Part shown: piece after piece, positions 25,762 through 33,121 of the stretch | Numbering within the stretch: the first letter of the stretch is position 1 | Layout of the letters: each line of letters begins with the position of its first letter | Assembly: GCA_020432045.1 (NCBI GenBank) | Contig: JAGQHB010000029.1 | Location: 62,001 to 126,000 of the forward strand | DNA length: 64,000 nucleotides | DNA from: Dehalococcoidia bacterium | GTDB taxonomy: Bacteria > Chloroflexota > Dehalococcoidia > Tepidiformales > Tepidiformaceae | Direction of reading: 5' to 3' | Made by a program: the position numbers and the translations under genes | The notes under the pieces: generated by a model | Seen by the model: the letters and a program-made list of their open reading frames with translations, nothing else | Told to the model about the DNA's origin: nothing | Databases searched by the model: none

Positions 25762-26619
25762 TTAGTTCGAAGGTGGGGCGTGGCCGGCCGCCGGCCGCCG
25801 GGAAATGGCACCCATATGCGACTTGCACGGCCAGAGCAGGTAGACGAGAGTCGGAGCCGCATACAGCGTCCAGCCCAACGTCTCCGCGACTGTTGGACGT
25901 GGCTGGATGCCGAGCACACCGGTGAAGAGCGCCGAGACAACGCTTCCGGGACGCACCAGCCACTCAAGGTCCAACGCCTGGGACTGGCCGATGTGCACCC
26001 AGCCGGCCGCATGTGCCGTGTGGGCAGCAGAAGCGACGAGGCCGGCCGCGACAAGCACCAGGACAACGCCCGTCACGCGAAAGAATCTCGCGAGGTTGAT
26101 CTCGATCCCGCCGCGATAGATGGCGAATCCCGCCAGTATGGCCGTTCCTATGCCGAGGACGGCCCCAATGCCGGTCGCCTGCGGATCCGCACTGTCCTGG
26201 AAGACGGCAACGAGGAACACGGATGTCTCAAAGCCTTCCCGGAAGACTGCGAGGAATGCCATCGTGACTAGCGCGGAGACGGAGCCAGCTGCAAGTGCCG
26301 CCCCCGTTTCTGCTTCGATTGACGCTGACAGGTTGCGCCCGTTCTTCCGCATCCAGACGACCATGTACGTCACGAACGCGACAGCCACTAACGCAACGAT
26401 GGTCTCAAGTCCCTCCTGCTGGCGGATGGGCAGGTTGCGTTCCAGTTGGCGGAGGGCGATTCCAAAACCAAGGCAGACCACGACAGCGATACTCACGCCG
26501 GCGAGCACCCAGCGAATCGCAGCACTGTTTCCGTTCTTTCTGAGGAACACCGCCACGATGCCCACGATGAGAGCAGCTTCAAGTCCTTCGCGAAGGCCGA
26601 CGACGAAAGCGGGTAACAC
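25762..26619 (-). CDS. FTR1-family high-affinity iron permease (EfeU-like)
   Basis: 285 residues, seven predicted helices. The two REGxE iron-binding motifs are present: REGLE at residues 10-14 and REGFE near 126-130, each in a hydrophobic helix, and the acidic RKNGR/SIEAETG loop lies between. In EfeU and yeast Ftr1 these glutamates carry ferric iron after oxidation of Fe(II). The gene heads a unit with the cupredoxin lipoprotein and the peroxidase remnant. The 240-base region upstream contains candidate iron-regulator sites. The start MLPAFVVGLREGLEAAL is standard for the family. Confidence 0.92.
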   Translation of the reverse strand: MLPAFVVGLREGLEAALIVGIVAVFLRKNGNSAAIRWVLAGVSIAVVVCLGFGIALRQLERNLPIRQQEGLETIVALVAVAFVTYMVVWMRKNGRNLSASIEAETGAALAAGSVSALVTMAFLAVFREGFETSVFLVAVFQDSADPQATGIGAVLGIGTAILAGFAIYRGGIEINLARFFRVTGVVLVLVAAGLVASAAHTAHAAGWVHIGQSQALDLEWLVRPGSVVSALFTGVLGIQPRPTVAETLGWTLYAAPTLVYLLWPCKSHMGAISRRPAAGHAPPSN

Positions 26620-26654
26620 AGGCCCTGCCTAACGCTGTATCGCTACAGCCTCCT

Positions 26655-26673
26655 CCAGCATAGTCTTGCCTAA
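26655..26673 (-). promoter_or_regulatory. Candidate DtxR/IdeR-like iron box upstream of the FTR1 gene
   Basis: On the minus strand the site reads TTAGGCAAGACTATGCTGG. It agrees with the IdeR consensus TTAGGTTAGSCTAACCTAA at about 12 of 19 positions, with the left half-site best. It lies 36-54 bases before the permease start, where an iron repressor would act. The right half is poor, so this is a suggestion only. Confidence 0.3.
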
Positions 26674-26682
26674 TTTCATCAG

Positions 26683-26697
26683 CAAATGATGCATTTG
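26683..26697. promoter_or_regulatory. 15-bp palindrome upstream of the FTR1 gene
   Basis: CAAATG-ATG-CATTTG is a perfect 6-base inverted repeat with a 3-base spacer in an AT-rich stretch of an otherwise GC-rich region, 64-78 bases before the permease start. Size and position suit an operator for a dimeric repressor. The rest of 26620-26862 shows no credible gene. Confidence 0.45.
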
Positions 26698-26862
26698 TTC
26701 GTAAAGGCGTGTCTACTGTGATCACCTCCAATACAATGCTTATATGTGTCCCAAGCTTGACCCCCACTACACGACGAGTGGAGGCTGTCTTGTGGGATGC
26801 GTGGCAGTGAAGGTCCGTGCCGTCATGTACACCATGGGAATGACCCAACCGAACGCCGGTGG

Positions 26863-27519
26863 CTAATTCCCCCGGCCGAGCGCATCCCACTTCTGGCGGT
26901 GGTGCTCTACGAGCTCCTCCCGTGTCCGCGTGAGAAGTTCATCAAGCACTTCCGCAAGGTGTGCGACGCGGTCGGCCGCCGGTTCGATCTCAAGAAGCCG
27001 CTGCTTCACGGGTTCGTCCACCTGGATCCAGGGCGCGAGGAAGTCCACGAGCTCCTGCGGGCCGGGCGGTAGCTTCATCCCGCGCGCCCATTGGTCTGTC
27101 AGCGAGAGTGCCATACGAAAGTAAAGCGGGAAGGTGGCACGGACTGTCTCAATGGCACTGGAAAGGCGTGCGTCCCGCGCATCTCCGGGATCTTCATCTA
27201 TGAGTGAGACTTCGCCGAATGGATAGGGCCGGGGCGCCAGCATCTGGTCGAGCCGGAAGCGGCGGCGGCCGCGAGCAGTGAGCGTGAAACGTCCGTCGGG
27301 CAGTTCCTGGCACTCTTCGATGACTGCTGTAGTGCCAACCGTGAAGGGCGTGGCAGCGCCACCGACCTCCATCCCTTCGCGGATGAGGAGCACACCGAAC
27401 TCGCCGCCACTCTCCAGCAGTTCCCGCGTCATCACGCGGTAGCGCTGCTCAAAAATCTGAAGCGGCAGCGGCATCCCCGGGAAGAGGACGGTCCGCAAGG
27501 GGAAGAGCGGAAGCTCCAT
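26863..27519 (-). CDS. LON-substrate-binding-domain protein
   Basis: 218 residues. The protein consists of the N-terminal (PUA-like) substrate-binding domain found in Lon proteases, without the AAA or protease parts: ELPLFPLRTVLFPGMPLPLQ, FEQRYRVMTREL, FGVLLIREGMEVG, and the TVGTTAVIEECQELPDGR stretch. The C-terminal helical part contains LTDQWARGMKLPPGPQELVDF. Stand-alone proteins of this type are widespread; their role is not established, perhaps as adaptors. Single gene, 69 bases from the next gene on the same strand. Confidence 0.88.
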   Translation of the reverse strand: MELPLFPLRTVLFPGMPLPLQIFEQRYRVMTRELLESGGEFGVLLIREGMEVGGAATPFTVGTTAVIEECQELPDGRFTLTARGRRRFRLDQMLAPRPYPFGEVSLIDEDPGDARDARLSSAIETVRATFPLYFRMALSLTDQWARGMKLPPGPQELVDFLAPWIQVDEPVKQRLLEIEPAADRVAHLAEVLDELLTRTREELVEHHRQKWDALGRGN

Positions 27520-27588
27520 CGACAGTCCGGCCGGCTGACCCCGGCGGAACGATTATGTATCAGCGCGGCGAGTGGGCCACCCCAGGCG

Positions 27589-28056
27589 TCAGCGTCGCTG
27601 AGCCAGCCACGCGTCCAACTGCTCCTGGTGCTCGCCGAAATGATGAATGCCCGCACCGTCCAGGAGCCGGTTCCCGATCTTCGGCTTGCCCTGGTCGCTG
27701 ACTCCGAAGAAGCTCTCGTCGAGTGCCGCGGCAGCATCCCGGTACTCGCGATAGCGCAGATCGAAGACGGCGAGGGATGCCTTCCCCGGGGTGGCCGTGG
27801 CGGTGAACCCAGCGTTCCAGGTATCGGCGTTGCTGTAGTCGACGCCTTCGGGCGTTGGGCGTTCGCCACGGCCAACCCGCTCGATGCCGCCGGTCATCTC
27901 GTGGAACCAGCCGCCCATGTGGGCGAGGAGCCGTGCGAGGTCCCATTCGCCAAGCCAGACTTCGCGGTAGGCGTCGTCCGGCAGGGTGGTAATTTTATCG
28001 CGAAACGCGCCGTGTGCCTTATCGAGTTCGGCGAGTGCTTCTGCTTTCGTTGCCAT
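27589..28056 (-). CDS. DinB/ClbS-like four-helix protein
   Basis: 155 residues. The ATG at 28056 follows an excellent GAGGAGGT; the longer open frame upstream is not coding. Helix-rich, with LGEWDLARLLAHMGGWFHEM near residues 35-54 and FGEHQEQLDAWL at the end; the spaced His residues (H46, H52, H139, H143) fit the metal-binding triad of the DinB/YfiT superfamily. Such enzymes include thiol-dependent S-transferases and many of unknown activity. 11 bases separate it from the oxygenase gene upstream, so the two may share a transcript. Confidence 0.75.
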   Translation of the reverse strand: MATKAEALAELDKAHGAFRDKITTLPDDAYREVWLGEWDLARLLAHMGGWFHEMTGGIERVGRGERPTPEGVDYSNADTWNAGFTATATPGKASLAVFDLRYREYRDAAAALDESFFGVSDQGKPKIGNRLLDGAGIHHFGEHQEQLDAWLAQRR

Positions 28057-28067
28057 GGATGACCTCC

Positions 28068-29504
28068 TCAGTCGATTCCTGCGATCTGCTTTGCATATGC
28101 CAGGGCCCGGCGAGAGTCGTATGCCCGTGCGATCATCAGCTTCTCGGCTTCGAGTGACCCTTCGGCGTGGATGGCAAGGACGGCGTGATAGCCGCCGAAC
28201 TCGCCGGTCGTGAGGTCGCTGACCATGTTCATGGCGCGGGTTCGAACCTCGCCGTCGACCCCGGCACGCCCTCCGAGGTACTTTCGCAGGAGATCGCCCG
28301 TCTCGGGGTTGGCGAAGTCTTCGACTCCAGGGCCGGTGACCAGCATGCCGCCGGCGATGTCCTGGACGTGCTGCAACGCCTCGTGGTAATGGTGGGCGAA
28401 GTGCCACTTGGCCATGTTCGTCGTGAGCGCGTCGGGCGCGAAGATCCCATGCTGATCGGCCTGCCCGCGGATGGCTGCCATCTCGGTGAGCGCGCGAAGC
28501 GTCTCGGCGTAGCTCACGAGCCAGACGAGCTTGTCGCGCACGTGGGCAGCGCGGGAGATGCCATTCAGGTCTGCCATCAGCAACGCGGAGCCCACGAGCG
28601 CGTCAACGAGGGGCAGTTTGTACGAGACCGCGGTGAAGCGATGGTACTCGACGAACCCAAGCGCCATCGCCCCGGCGAAGTCGTGCTCACCAGCCATAAA
28701 GACGCGGTCCCAGGGCACGAACACGTCGTCGAAGATGGTGATGGTCTCCATCATCTTTCGCTCAGCGCTGAGAGGAGCGTCGTACTCCTCCTTCGGGGAG
28801 GCGCCGTACGGGCTGGCGATGAGCTTCACGCCGGGGGTGTTCACGGGGATGGCGAAAGCGACGGCATAGTCCTTGTCGCCTTCCGCCATAGCGCGCGTCG
28901 GAAGGACGATCAGTTCGTTCGTATTTGTAGTGCAGGAGGTGTGGATCTTAGCACCGCGCACAACGATGCCGTCGGGGCGGCGTTCGACGATGCGCGTGTA
29001 GTAGTCGGGGTCGTTTTGCGCCGTCGGGCCGAGCGAGCGGTCGCCTTTGACGTCGGTTTGGGCGACAGAAAGGGTGAGATCGTTGTCTCGAACGTGCCGG
29101 TAAAACGCTTCGACGCGTTGGAGGTAGTCCGTCTCGTATTTCTGGTCGATCTGCCGCGACACGCGATGCAGGGCAAACATCGCATCGCTGCCGATCTCTT
29201 TGACGAGGACGACGAGCGTCTTGCCGAGCGCAGTGGCAGTCTCGATGAGCTTTGAGCGGAGGAGGAGGTCTTCCGTGCTGGCCGGAATCTTGAAGTAGCG
29301 GCTGTAGGAATCGCCGTCCTCGGTCACGACAGAGAGGTCACGAGTCGCCGGGTCTTCGGCCATCTCGTAGTCAAGGGCGGCGTGGTGCACAGCCTTCTTA
29401 ATGATGGGGTGCGTGGTGACGTCGTCCACGCGCTCCCCGCGGAAGAAGACGGTGCGGTCGTCCTTCAACGAATCGATGTACTGCTGCGGCGTGCGAAGTC
29501 CCAT
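28068..29504 (-). CDS. 4-hydroxyphenylacetate 3-hydroxylase family (HpaB-like) flavin-dependent oxygenase
   Basis: 478 residues. The start MGLRTPQQYIDSL at 29504 has GGGGAG seven bases upstream. Family blocks: DDRTVFFRGERVDDVTTHP, QTDVKGDRSLGP, DGIVVRGAKIHTS, ERKMMETITIFDDVFVPW and DIAGGMLVTGPGVEDF. HpaB enzymes hydroxylate phenols with FADH2 delivered by a small reductase (HpaC), which is not in the window. The related 4-hydroxybutyryl-CoA dehydratase carries [4Fe-4S] cysteines that are absent here. The natural substrate is unknown. It precedes the DinB-like gene by 11 bases. Confidence 0.85.
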   Translation of the reverse strand: MGLRTPQQYIDSLKDDRTVFFRGERVDDVTTHPIIKKAVHHAALDYEMAEDPATRDLSVVTEDGDSYSRYFKIPASTEDLLLRSKLIETATALGKTLVVLVKEIGSDAMFALHRVSRQIDQKYETDYLQRVEAFYRHVRDNDLTLSVAQTDVKGDRSLGPTAQNDPDYYTRIVERRPDGIVVRGAKIHTSCTTNTNELIVLPTRAMAEGDKDYAVAFAIPVNTPGVKLIASPYGASPKEEYDAPLSAERKMMETITIFDDVFVPWDRVFMAGEHDFAGAMALGFVEYHRFTAVSYKLPLVDALVGSALLMADLNGISRAAHVRDKLVWLVSYAETLRALTEMAAIRGQADQHGIFAPDALTTNMAKWHFAHHYHEALQHVQDIAGGMLVTGPGVEDFANPETGDLLRKYLGGRAGVDGEVRTRAMNMVSDLTTGEFGGYHAVLAIHAEGSLEAEKLMIARAYDSRRALAYAKQIAGID

Positions 29505-29580
29505 GCGGATGCTCCCCGGGATATTTGGTTCACGCGAAGTATCGCCGACGGACTGCGAGCGGGCGAGCATGGCGGCGCGG

Positions 29581-29608
29581 TTGAGCAGGCGATCTTCCGT
29601 GCTATCAT
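29581..29608 (+). promoter_or_regulatory. Promoter of the tRNA-Gly gene
   Basis: TTGAGC (29581-29586), a 16-base spacer and TATCAT (29603-29608) form a good sigma-70-type promoter that would start transcription a few bases before the tRNA at 29618. Confidence 0.6.
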
Positions 29609-29617
29609 GACGCGGAT

Positions 29618-29692
29618 GCGGAAGTAGCTCAGTGGTAGAGCGCCTCCTTGCCAAGGAGGAGGTCGCGAGTTCGACCCTCGTCTTCCGCTCCA
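29618..29692 (+). tRNA. tRNA-Gly(GCC)
   Basis: 75 bases including an encoded CCA (29690-29692). The acceptor stem GCGGAAG pairs with CTTCCGC, the D arm is AGCTCAGTGGTAGAGC, the anticodon stem-loop is CCTCC-TTGCCAA-GGAGG with anticodon GCC, and the T arm contains GTTCGAC. The discriminator base is T. It is divergent from the HpaB-like gene and has its own promoter and terminator. Confidence 0.97.
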
Positions 29693-29703
29693 AGAGATTT
29701 CAG

Positions 29704-29727
29704 GCCCGCCTCCGGCGGGCTTTTTCT
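29704..29727 (+). terminator. Rho-independent terminator of tRNA-Gly
   Basis: GCCCGCC-TCC-GGCGGGC (29704-29720) is a perfect 7-pair hairpin with a 3-base loop followed by TTTTTCTT, 12 bases after the tRNA end. Confidence 0.9.
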
Positions 29728-29886
29728 TGTCCAGAGTCCCCAGGGGTGGGCGGTTTACCGGGCCCTCACCGTCACGGCAATCTCACAGGATTCGCACAGC
29801 CAAGGCAGCGAGGATTACGTGGCCACGGGAGCCGCGTTTCCTCCCGGCTCCCGCGGCGATCAACTGGGGAAGCATTGATAAACACG

Positions 29887-29985
29887 ATGCGCTGGCCGGA
29901 CGATCATGAACCGGCCCGAATACTTGCCGTCAAGGGAGCCGGGAGCGGCTACGAGTCGACCTTTGACATCGGCATCCGGCTGTAA
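29887..29985 (+). CDS. Possible small ORF (32 residues)
   Basis: ATG at 29887 to TAA at 29985 encodes MRWPDDHEPARILAVKGAGS followed by GYESTFDIGIRL. GGGGAAG lies about 16 bases upstream, too far for a standard ribosome site. Third codon positions are mostly G/C, like neighbouring genes. A strong hairpin with a T-rich tail follows 24 bases later. The rest of the 380-base stretch 29693-30072 holds only the tRNA-Gly terminator and that hairpin. It may be real, part of a non-coding RNA, or chance; no homolog known to me. Confidence 0.25.
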   Translation: MRWPDDHEPARILAVKGAGSGYESTFDIGIRL

Positions 29986-30008
29986 CACTGCAGAGCGTCG
30001 CACATGAA

Positions 30009-30050
30009 GCGGGCCGGGGGCATACTTAGGGACCCGGCCCGCTCGTTTTC
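30009..30050 (+). terminator. Hairpin with T-rich tail, candidate terminator
   Basis: A perfect 10-pair stem GCGGGCCGGG / CCCGGCCCGC (30009-30018 and 30033-30042) with a 14-base loop, followed by TCGTTTTC. It would end a transcript from 29730-30000, perhaps of the small ORF, just before tRNA-Leu. The loop holds CATACT, so it may instead overlap the tRNA promoter. Confidence 0.45.
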
Positions 30051-30072
30051 TGGCGGCGAGCATGGGGAATTG

Positions 30073-30158
30073 GCCGAAGTGGCGGAATGGCAGACGCGAC
30101 GGTCTCAAAAACCGTTGGGGGAAACCCCGTGTGGGTTCGAGTCCCACTTTCGGCACCA
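30073..30158 (+). tRNA. tRNA-Leu(CAA)
   Basis: 86 bases with encoded CCA (30156-30158). The acceptor stem GCCGAAG pairs with TTTCGGC, the anticodon stem-loop is ACGGT-CTCAAAA-ACCGT (anticodon CAA, reading UUG), a long variable arm TGGGGGAAACCCCGT identifies a class II tRNA, and the T arm is GTGGG-TTCGAGT-CCCAC. It is one base from tRNA-Gln. Confidence 0.96.
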
Positions 30159-30159
30159 C

Positions 30160-30233
30160 TGCCGAGTGGTGTAACGGTAGCACAGAGGTCTTTGGAGCCT
30201 TTAGTCGGGGTTCGAATCCCTGCTCGGCAGCCA
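30160..30233 (+). tRNA. tRNA-Gln(TTG)
   Basis: 74 bases with encoded CCA (30231-30233). The acceptor stem TGCCGAG pairs with CTCGGCA, with a weak U-A first pair as usual for tRNA-Gln and discriminator G. The D arm is GTGTAACGGTAGCAC, the anticodon loop CTTTGGA has anticodon TTG, and the T arm is CGGGG-TTCGAAT-CCCTG. It is surely co-transcribed with tRNA-Leu. Confidence 0.96.
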
Positions 30234-30423
30234 CGAGTCCGGAATCGCCATAGTGTCGCGCCGGACAAAGCGGTCTGCGCCGAGAACGTGGCGGAGTAGC
30301 AGGAGCCCGAACCCATCACCGGAGACGCGCAAGACCCCTGCCATGCCTGTTGAGGTCGGGGCGATTCAATCGGGGCTGTTCAGGGGGCCGGCGGCGGCCG
30401 GCGGCCCATGACCGGCCATCAAC

Positions 30424-31302
30424 TCACGAGTTAGTGATCTGCTCCGCGATCGACAGGTACAACGGGCATTCTTCGTGACCGAGCTGCGTCAGCAACAGGC
30501 CCGAGGAGACGCGTTCGACCAATCCCCATTCCCAGACCGCTTCTGCGTCCGTACCGGTCCGTGCCGCGAGTTGCTCTGCCGCCGCGCGAGCGAGCCTTCC
30601 AACTTCCGACTCCTGCCGGCGCGCTGGCCGCCAGCCTCGCAGCCAGCAGCCGAGGTCGTACTCCGGCTCGATGAAGGCAGCCTCCGGGTCGATGAACCTG
30701 TAGGTCCCGCCAAGGTCGAGCGGTGCTAGCAGGTTGCCGGGGTGTGCGTCGCCGTGGCAGATGACCGCACGCGCAGGGTCGAAGGCAGCGCCGCGGCGGG
30801 CGGCGAAGTCGAGCGCGAGGGACACCGTCCGTTCGCTGCATGGGCGTCCGAGGTAGTCCCAGTTCCGCGAGATGAAGTCTTCGAGCCATGCTGCCTTCCC
30901 GGCCCCATCGATAAGGCCCCTAGGATCGAACCGGACGTTCCAGGCTTCCTGTACAGCGGCACAGTAAAGCAGCATCTGTTGGTCCGGCGGCCAGTCTTGT
31001 TGCCACATTGGCGGGCCAAGGCGTTCGATCACCATCGCGCACTTCGCCCGGTTGTGATGGTAGAGGCGGGCGTATCCACGCCCTTCGGCAGCACGCAGGA
31101 TGTCTGCCTCGACGGTGCTGCAGTCCGGGCCGGGGACAGCGACTTTGAGGATGGCCGCGACGCCGCCGGGCATGATGACTTCGACAGCAAGTGCGCTGCT
31201 GCCGCCACCCAACACCTGGCCGACCCGTAGGTCCCAGTCCGCGGCGAGGCCGGAAACTGCGGCGTCGAGCTGTTGAAGCCAGGCAGCGCCGGTCTGGCCC
31301 AT
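30424..31302 (-). CDS. Aminoglycoside 6-phosphotransferase/hydroxyurea-kinase-like protein (possible N-terminal frameshift)
   Basis: 292 residues from the in-frame ATG at 31302. Kinase blocks: VICHGDAHPGNLLAP (catalytic Asp and Asn), FIDPEAAFIEPEYDLGCW (metal-binding DPE) and a degenerate nucleotide loop VLGGGSSALAVEV. This matches the APH_6_hur family (streptomycin and hydroxyurea kinases). The usual N-terminal block is found in another frame immediately upstream (VAQLEVPDLVRMRALG), and the two would join if one base were added at about 31302. Either the gene is shortened or frameshifted, or there is a sequence error. The actual substrate is unknown. Single gene. Confidence 0.75.
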   Translation of the reverse strand: MGQTGAAWLQQLDAAVSGLAADWDLRVGQVLGGGSSALAVEVIMPGGVAAILKVAVPGPDCSTVEADILRAAEGRGYARLYHHNRAKCAMVIERLGPPMWQQDWPPDQQMLLYCAAVQEAWNVRFDPRGLIDGAGKAAWLEDFISRNWDYLGRPCSERTVSLALDFAARRGAAFDPARAVICHGDAHPGNLLAPLDLGGTYRFIDPEAAFIEPEYDLGCWLRGWRPARRQESEVGRLARAAAEQLAARTGTDAEAVWEWGLVERVSSGLLLTQLGHEECPLYLSIAEQITNS

Positions 31303-31452
31303 CCCAGGGCACGCATGCGAACGAGGTCGGGGACTTCGAGCTGCGCCACGGTCACATTGTGCCGCGAGTGTTGGTTGCGCGTGGCTGCCCCTCCAGAGCA
31401 TGGCGAATTCCTTTTCCTCCCCAGGTGGCCCCTGGGAACTTGCCGGAAGCGG

Positions 31453-31893
31453 TCAGCCGAGTTCCTGTGCCAACGCGATGATGATGCCTTCGGGCCCTCG
31501 GACGTAGCAGAGCCGGTACATCTCCTCGTACTGCGCGACCTCACCGAGCAGTTCGGCGCCAAGCTCTCGAAGGCCGTCAAGGACCGCGTCAATGTCGTCT
31601 ACGGTGAACATCACGCGGTGCAGTCCGACTGTATTCGGTGGTGGGACCTGCGGATTGCTGTGAACGGCGGCCGGTGCGTGGTACTTCGCCAGCTCCAGGC
31701 GGTTGTGCCCGTCCGGGGAACACATCATTGCGATTTCGGACCGCACCCCGGTGAGGCCGACGGTCTGGTCGACCCAGGTTCCCTCAACCGTTTGCCCGCC
31801 TTCGAGTTCCAGGCCGAGCTTGGTGAAAAACGTGATCGCAGCTTCCAGGTCATCGAAAACGATGCCCACGTTGTCTATGCGTTTCAGGGCCAT
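31453..31893 (-). CDS. VOC-family (glyoxalase-fold) protein, methylmalonyl-CoA-epimerase-like
   Basis: 146 residues from ATG 31893 (MALKRIDNVGIVFDDLEAA); a GTG at 31908 is also possible. Two beta-alpha-beta-beta-beta modules of the vicinal-oxygen-chelate fold: N-terminal DNVGIVFDDLEAAITFFTKL and C-terminal LHRVMFTVDDIDAVLDGL, ending RGPEGIIIALAQELG. The middle IAMMCSPDGHNRLELAKY fits a lyase- or epimerase-like protein. The first strand has N-V in place of the usual His metal ligand, so classical metal chemistry is doubtful. Single gene. Confidence 0.8.
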   Translation of the reverse strand: MALKRIDNVGIVFDDLEAAITFFTKLGLELEGGQTVEGTWVDQTVGLTGVRSEIAMMCSPDGHNRLELAKYHAPAAVHSNPQVPPPNTVGLHRVMFTVDDIDAVLDGLRELGAELLGEVAQYEEMYRLCYVRGPEGIIIALAQELG

Positions 31894-31988
31894 ACCTCGA
31901 GGATACACTGGGTCAGGCGGGCAGCCCGCTGGGACCGCGACAACTGGGCGGGCAGTCGTGGCTACGAACTACAATCCGGAAGAGCAGT

Positions 31989-32456
31989 ATGGCCACGCTT
32001 CATTTGATGGTTGGGCTCCCGTGCTCCGGGAAAACGACGTTGGCGAAACAGCTGGAGCTTGAACGCGATGCGCTTCGACTGACGACCGACGAATGGCACA
32101 TCCCGCTCTTCGGCCAGGATGCCGAAGATCCGCTGCACGATGAGAGACATGCGCAGATCGAAGCGATGCTCTGGGGCACTGCCCGCCGGGCCCTCGAATT
32201 GGGACTGGACGTCATCCTGGACTTCGGCTTCTGGGCGCGCGAAGAGCGGGAGGACTATCGCGCGCGAGCGAAGCGGTTGGGGGCCCGAAGCGACGTGCAC
32301 TTCCTGGATGCATCCAAGGACGAGCTGGTGCAACGCCTCGCGAAACGAAACTCACAGCCGTCGCAGAGTGCATTTCATATCACCGAAGAGCAGATGACGC
32401 CGTGGATTGCATCCTTTCAAAGACCCACGCCTGACGAACTTGATCCAAGGGATTAA
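31989..32456 (+). CDS. Small P-loop kinase (AAA_33/zeta-toxin-like)
   Basis: 155 residues. Walker A GLPCSGKTTLAK (9-20), then LTTDEWHIPLF and VILDFGFWAREEREDYR, a lid-type region typical of the AAA_33 group that includes chloramphenicol phosphotransferase, polynucleotide kinase and zeta toxins. The substrate cannot be read. No antitoxin-like partner lies directly beside it, so a toxin-antitoxin role is not supported. It is the first of two same-strand genes, 57 bases before the DHFR-like gene. Confidence 0.8.
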   Translation: MATLHLMVGLPCSGKTTLAKQLELERDALRLTTDEWHIPLFGQDAEDPLHDERHAQIEAMLWGTARRALELGLDVILDFGFWAREEREDYRARAKRLGARSDVHFLDASKDELVQRLAKRNSQPSQSAFHITEEQMTPWIASFQRPTPDELDPRD

Positions 32457-32513
32457 CATGCGCCGGCGCTGGGCCAGTCGGCCCTCGAACGATTCAAACA
32501 GGGGGTTCCGACC

Positions 32514-33077
32514 GTGCAGAAGCTTATCGCGACGGTCTTCAACTACTCGCTCGACGGGCTTCTTGCTGACCAGGGCACCGCGTTCTGGGACTTCTGCTTC
32601 AGCCTGCCCGAAAACAATCAACCCGGCGCCGCGAGACAGCTCGACTTTCTCCGGGGCGCCAGCGCTCACGTCTTTGGCCGAAGCGCATATGAAGGCACCT
32701 CGGTGGCCATGATGACAAACACCGGCCACCCGTTTTCTCCGATTCTGAACGCGGCGCCCAAGGTGGTCTTTTCCCGGACCATGAATTCGGCGGCGTGGAA
32801 CAACACCGTGGTAGCCAGTGGCGAAACGACCGAAGAGGTCGACCGGCTCCGGCAGGGCGGCGACGGCTACATCATCGTCTGGGGCGGTGTGCGTCTCTGG
32901 CGTTCACTGATGCAACGCGACCTGCTCGACGAGATCCAATTCAGCGTCTTCCCGTACATCGCGGGCGAGGGCACCCGGCTGTTCAACGGCGTTCCGAAGT
33001 CCTACGCGCTCGAACTGGTTTCCAGCTCCGCTTCCGAGAATGGGATCGTCACATTGCGCTACCAGCGGCGGCGATAG
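32514..33077 (+). CDS. Dihydrofolate-reductase-like (RibD C-terminal domain) protein
   Basis: 187 residues, GTG start at 32514. The fold blocks are KLIATVFNYSLDGLLAD, the FGRSAYEG region, APKVVFSRTM, GYIIVWGGVRLWRSLM and LLDEIQFSVFPYIAGEGTRLF, all typical of the RibD-C/YyaP group of NADPH-dependent reductases. It is not a housekeeping DHFR, and the natural substrate is unknown. Single-domain cytosolic protein. Confidence 0.85.
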   Translation: MQKLIATVFNYSLDGLLADQGTAFWDFCFSLPENNQPGAARQLDFLRGASAHVFGRSAYEGTSVAMMTNTGHPFSPILNAAPKVVFSRTMNSAAWNNTVVASGETTEEVDRLRQGGDGYIIVWGGVRLWRSLMQRDLLDEIQFSVFPYIAGEGTRLFNGVPKSYALELVSSSASENGIVTLRYQRRR

Positions 33078-33121
33078 GGCGACCGGCGCGCGGACAATGT
33101 CGGCGAGGGCGGACCGCCAAA

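Noticed and set aside
28068-29504. 4-hydroxybutyryl-CoA dehydratase
   Set aside because: The [4Fe-4S] ligands of that enzyme are missing; the sequence fits HpaB-type oxygenases.
29860-30234. 124-residue open frame antisense to tRNA-Leu and tRNA-Gln (contains VVPKVGLEPTRG)
   Set aside because: This is the well-known false protein produced by translating tRNA genes on the opposite strand.
31989-32456. Zeta-toxin of a toxin-antitoxin pair
   Set aside because: No small antitoxin gene is adjacent; the P-loop kinase family has many non-toxin members.
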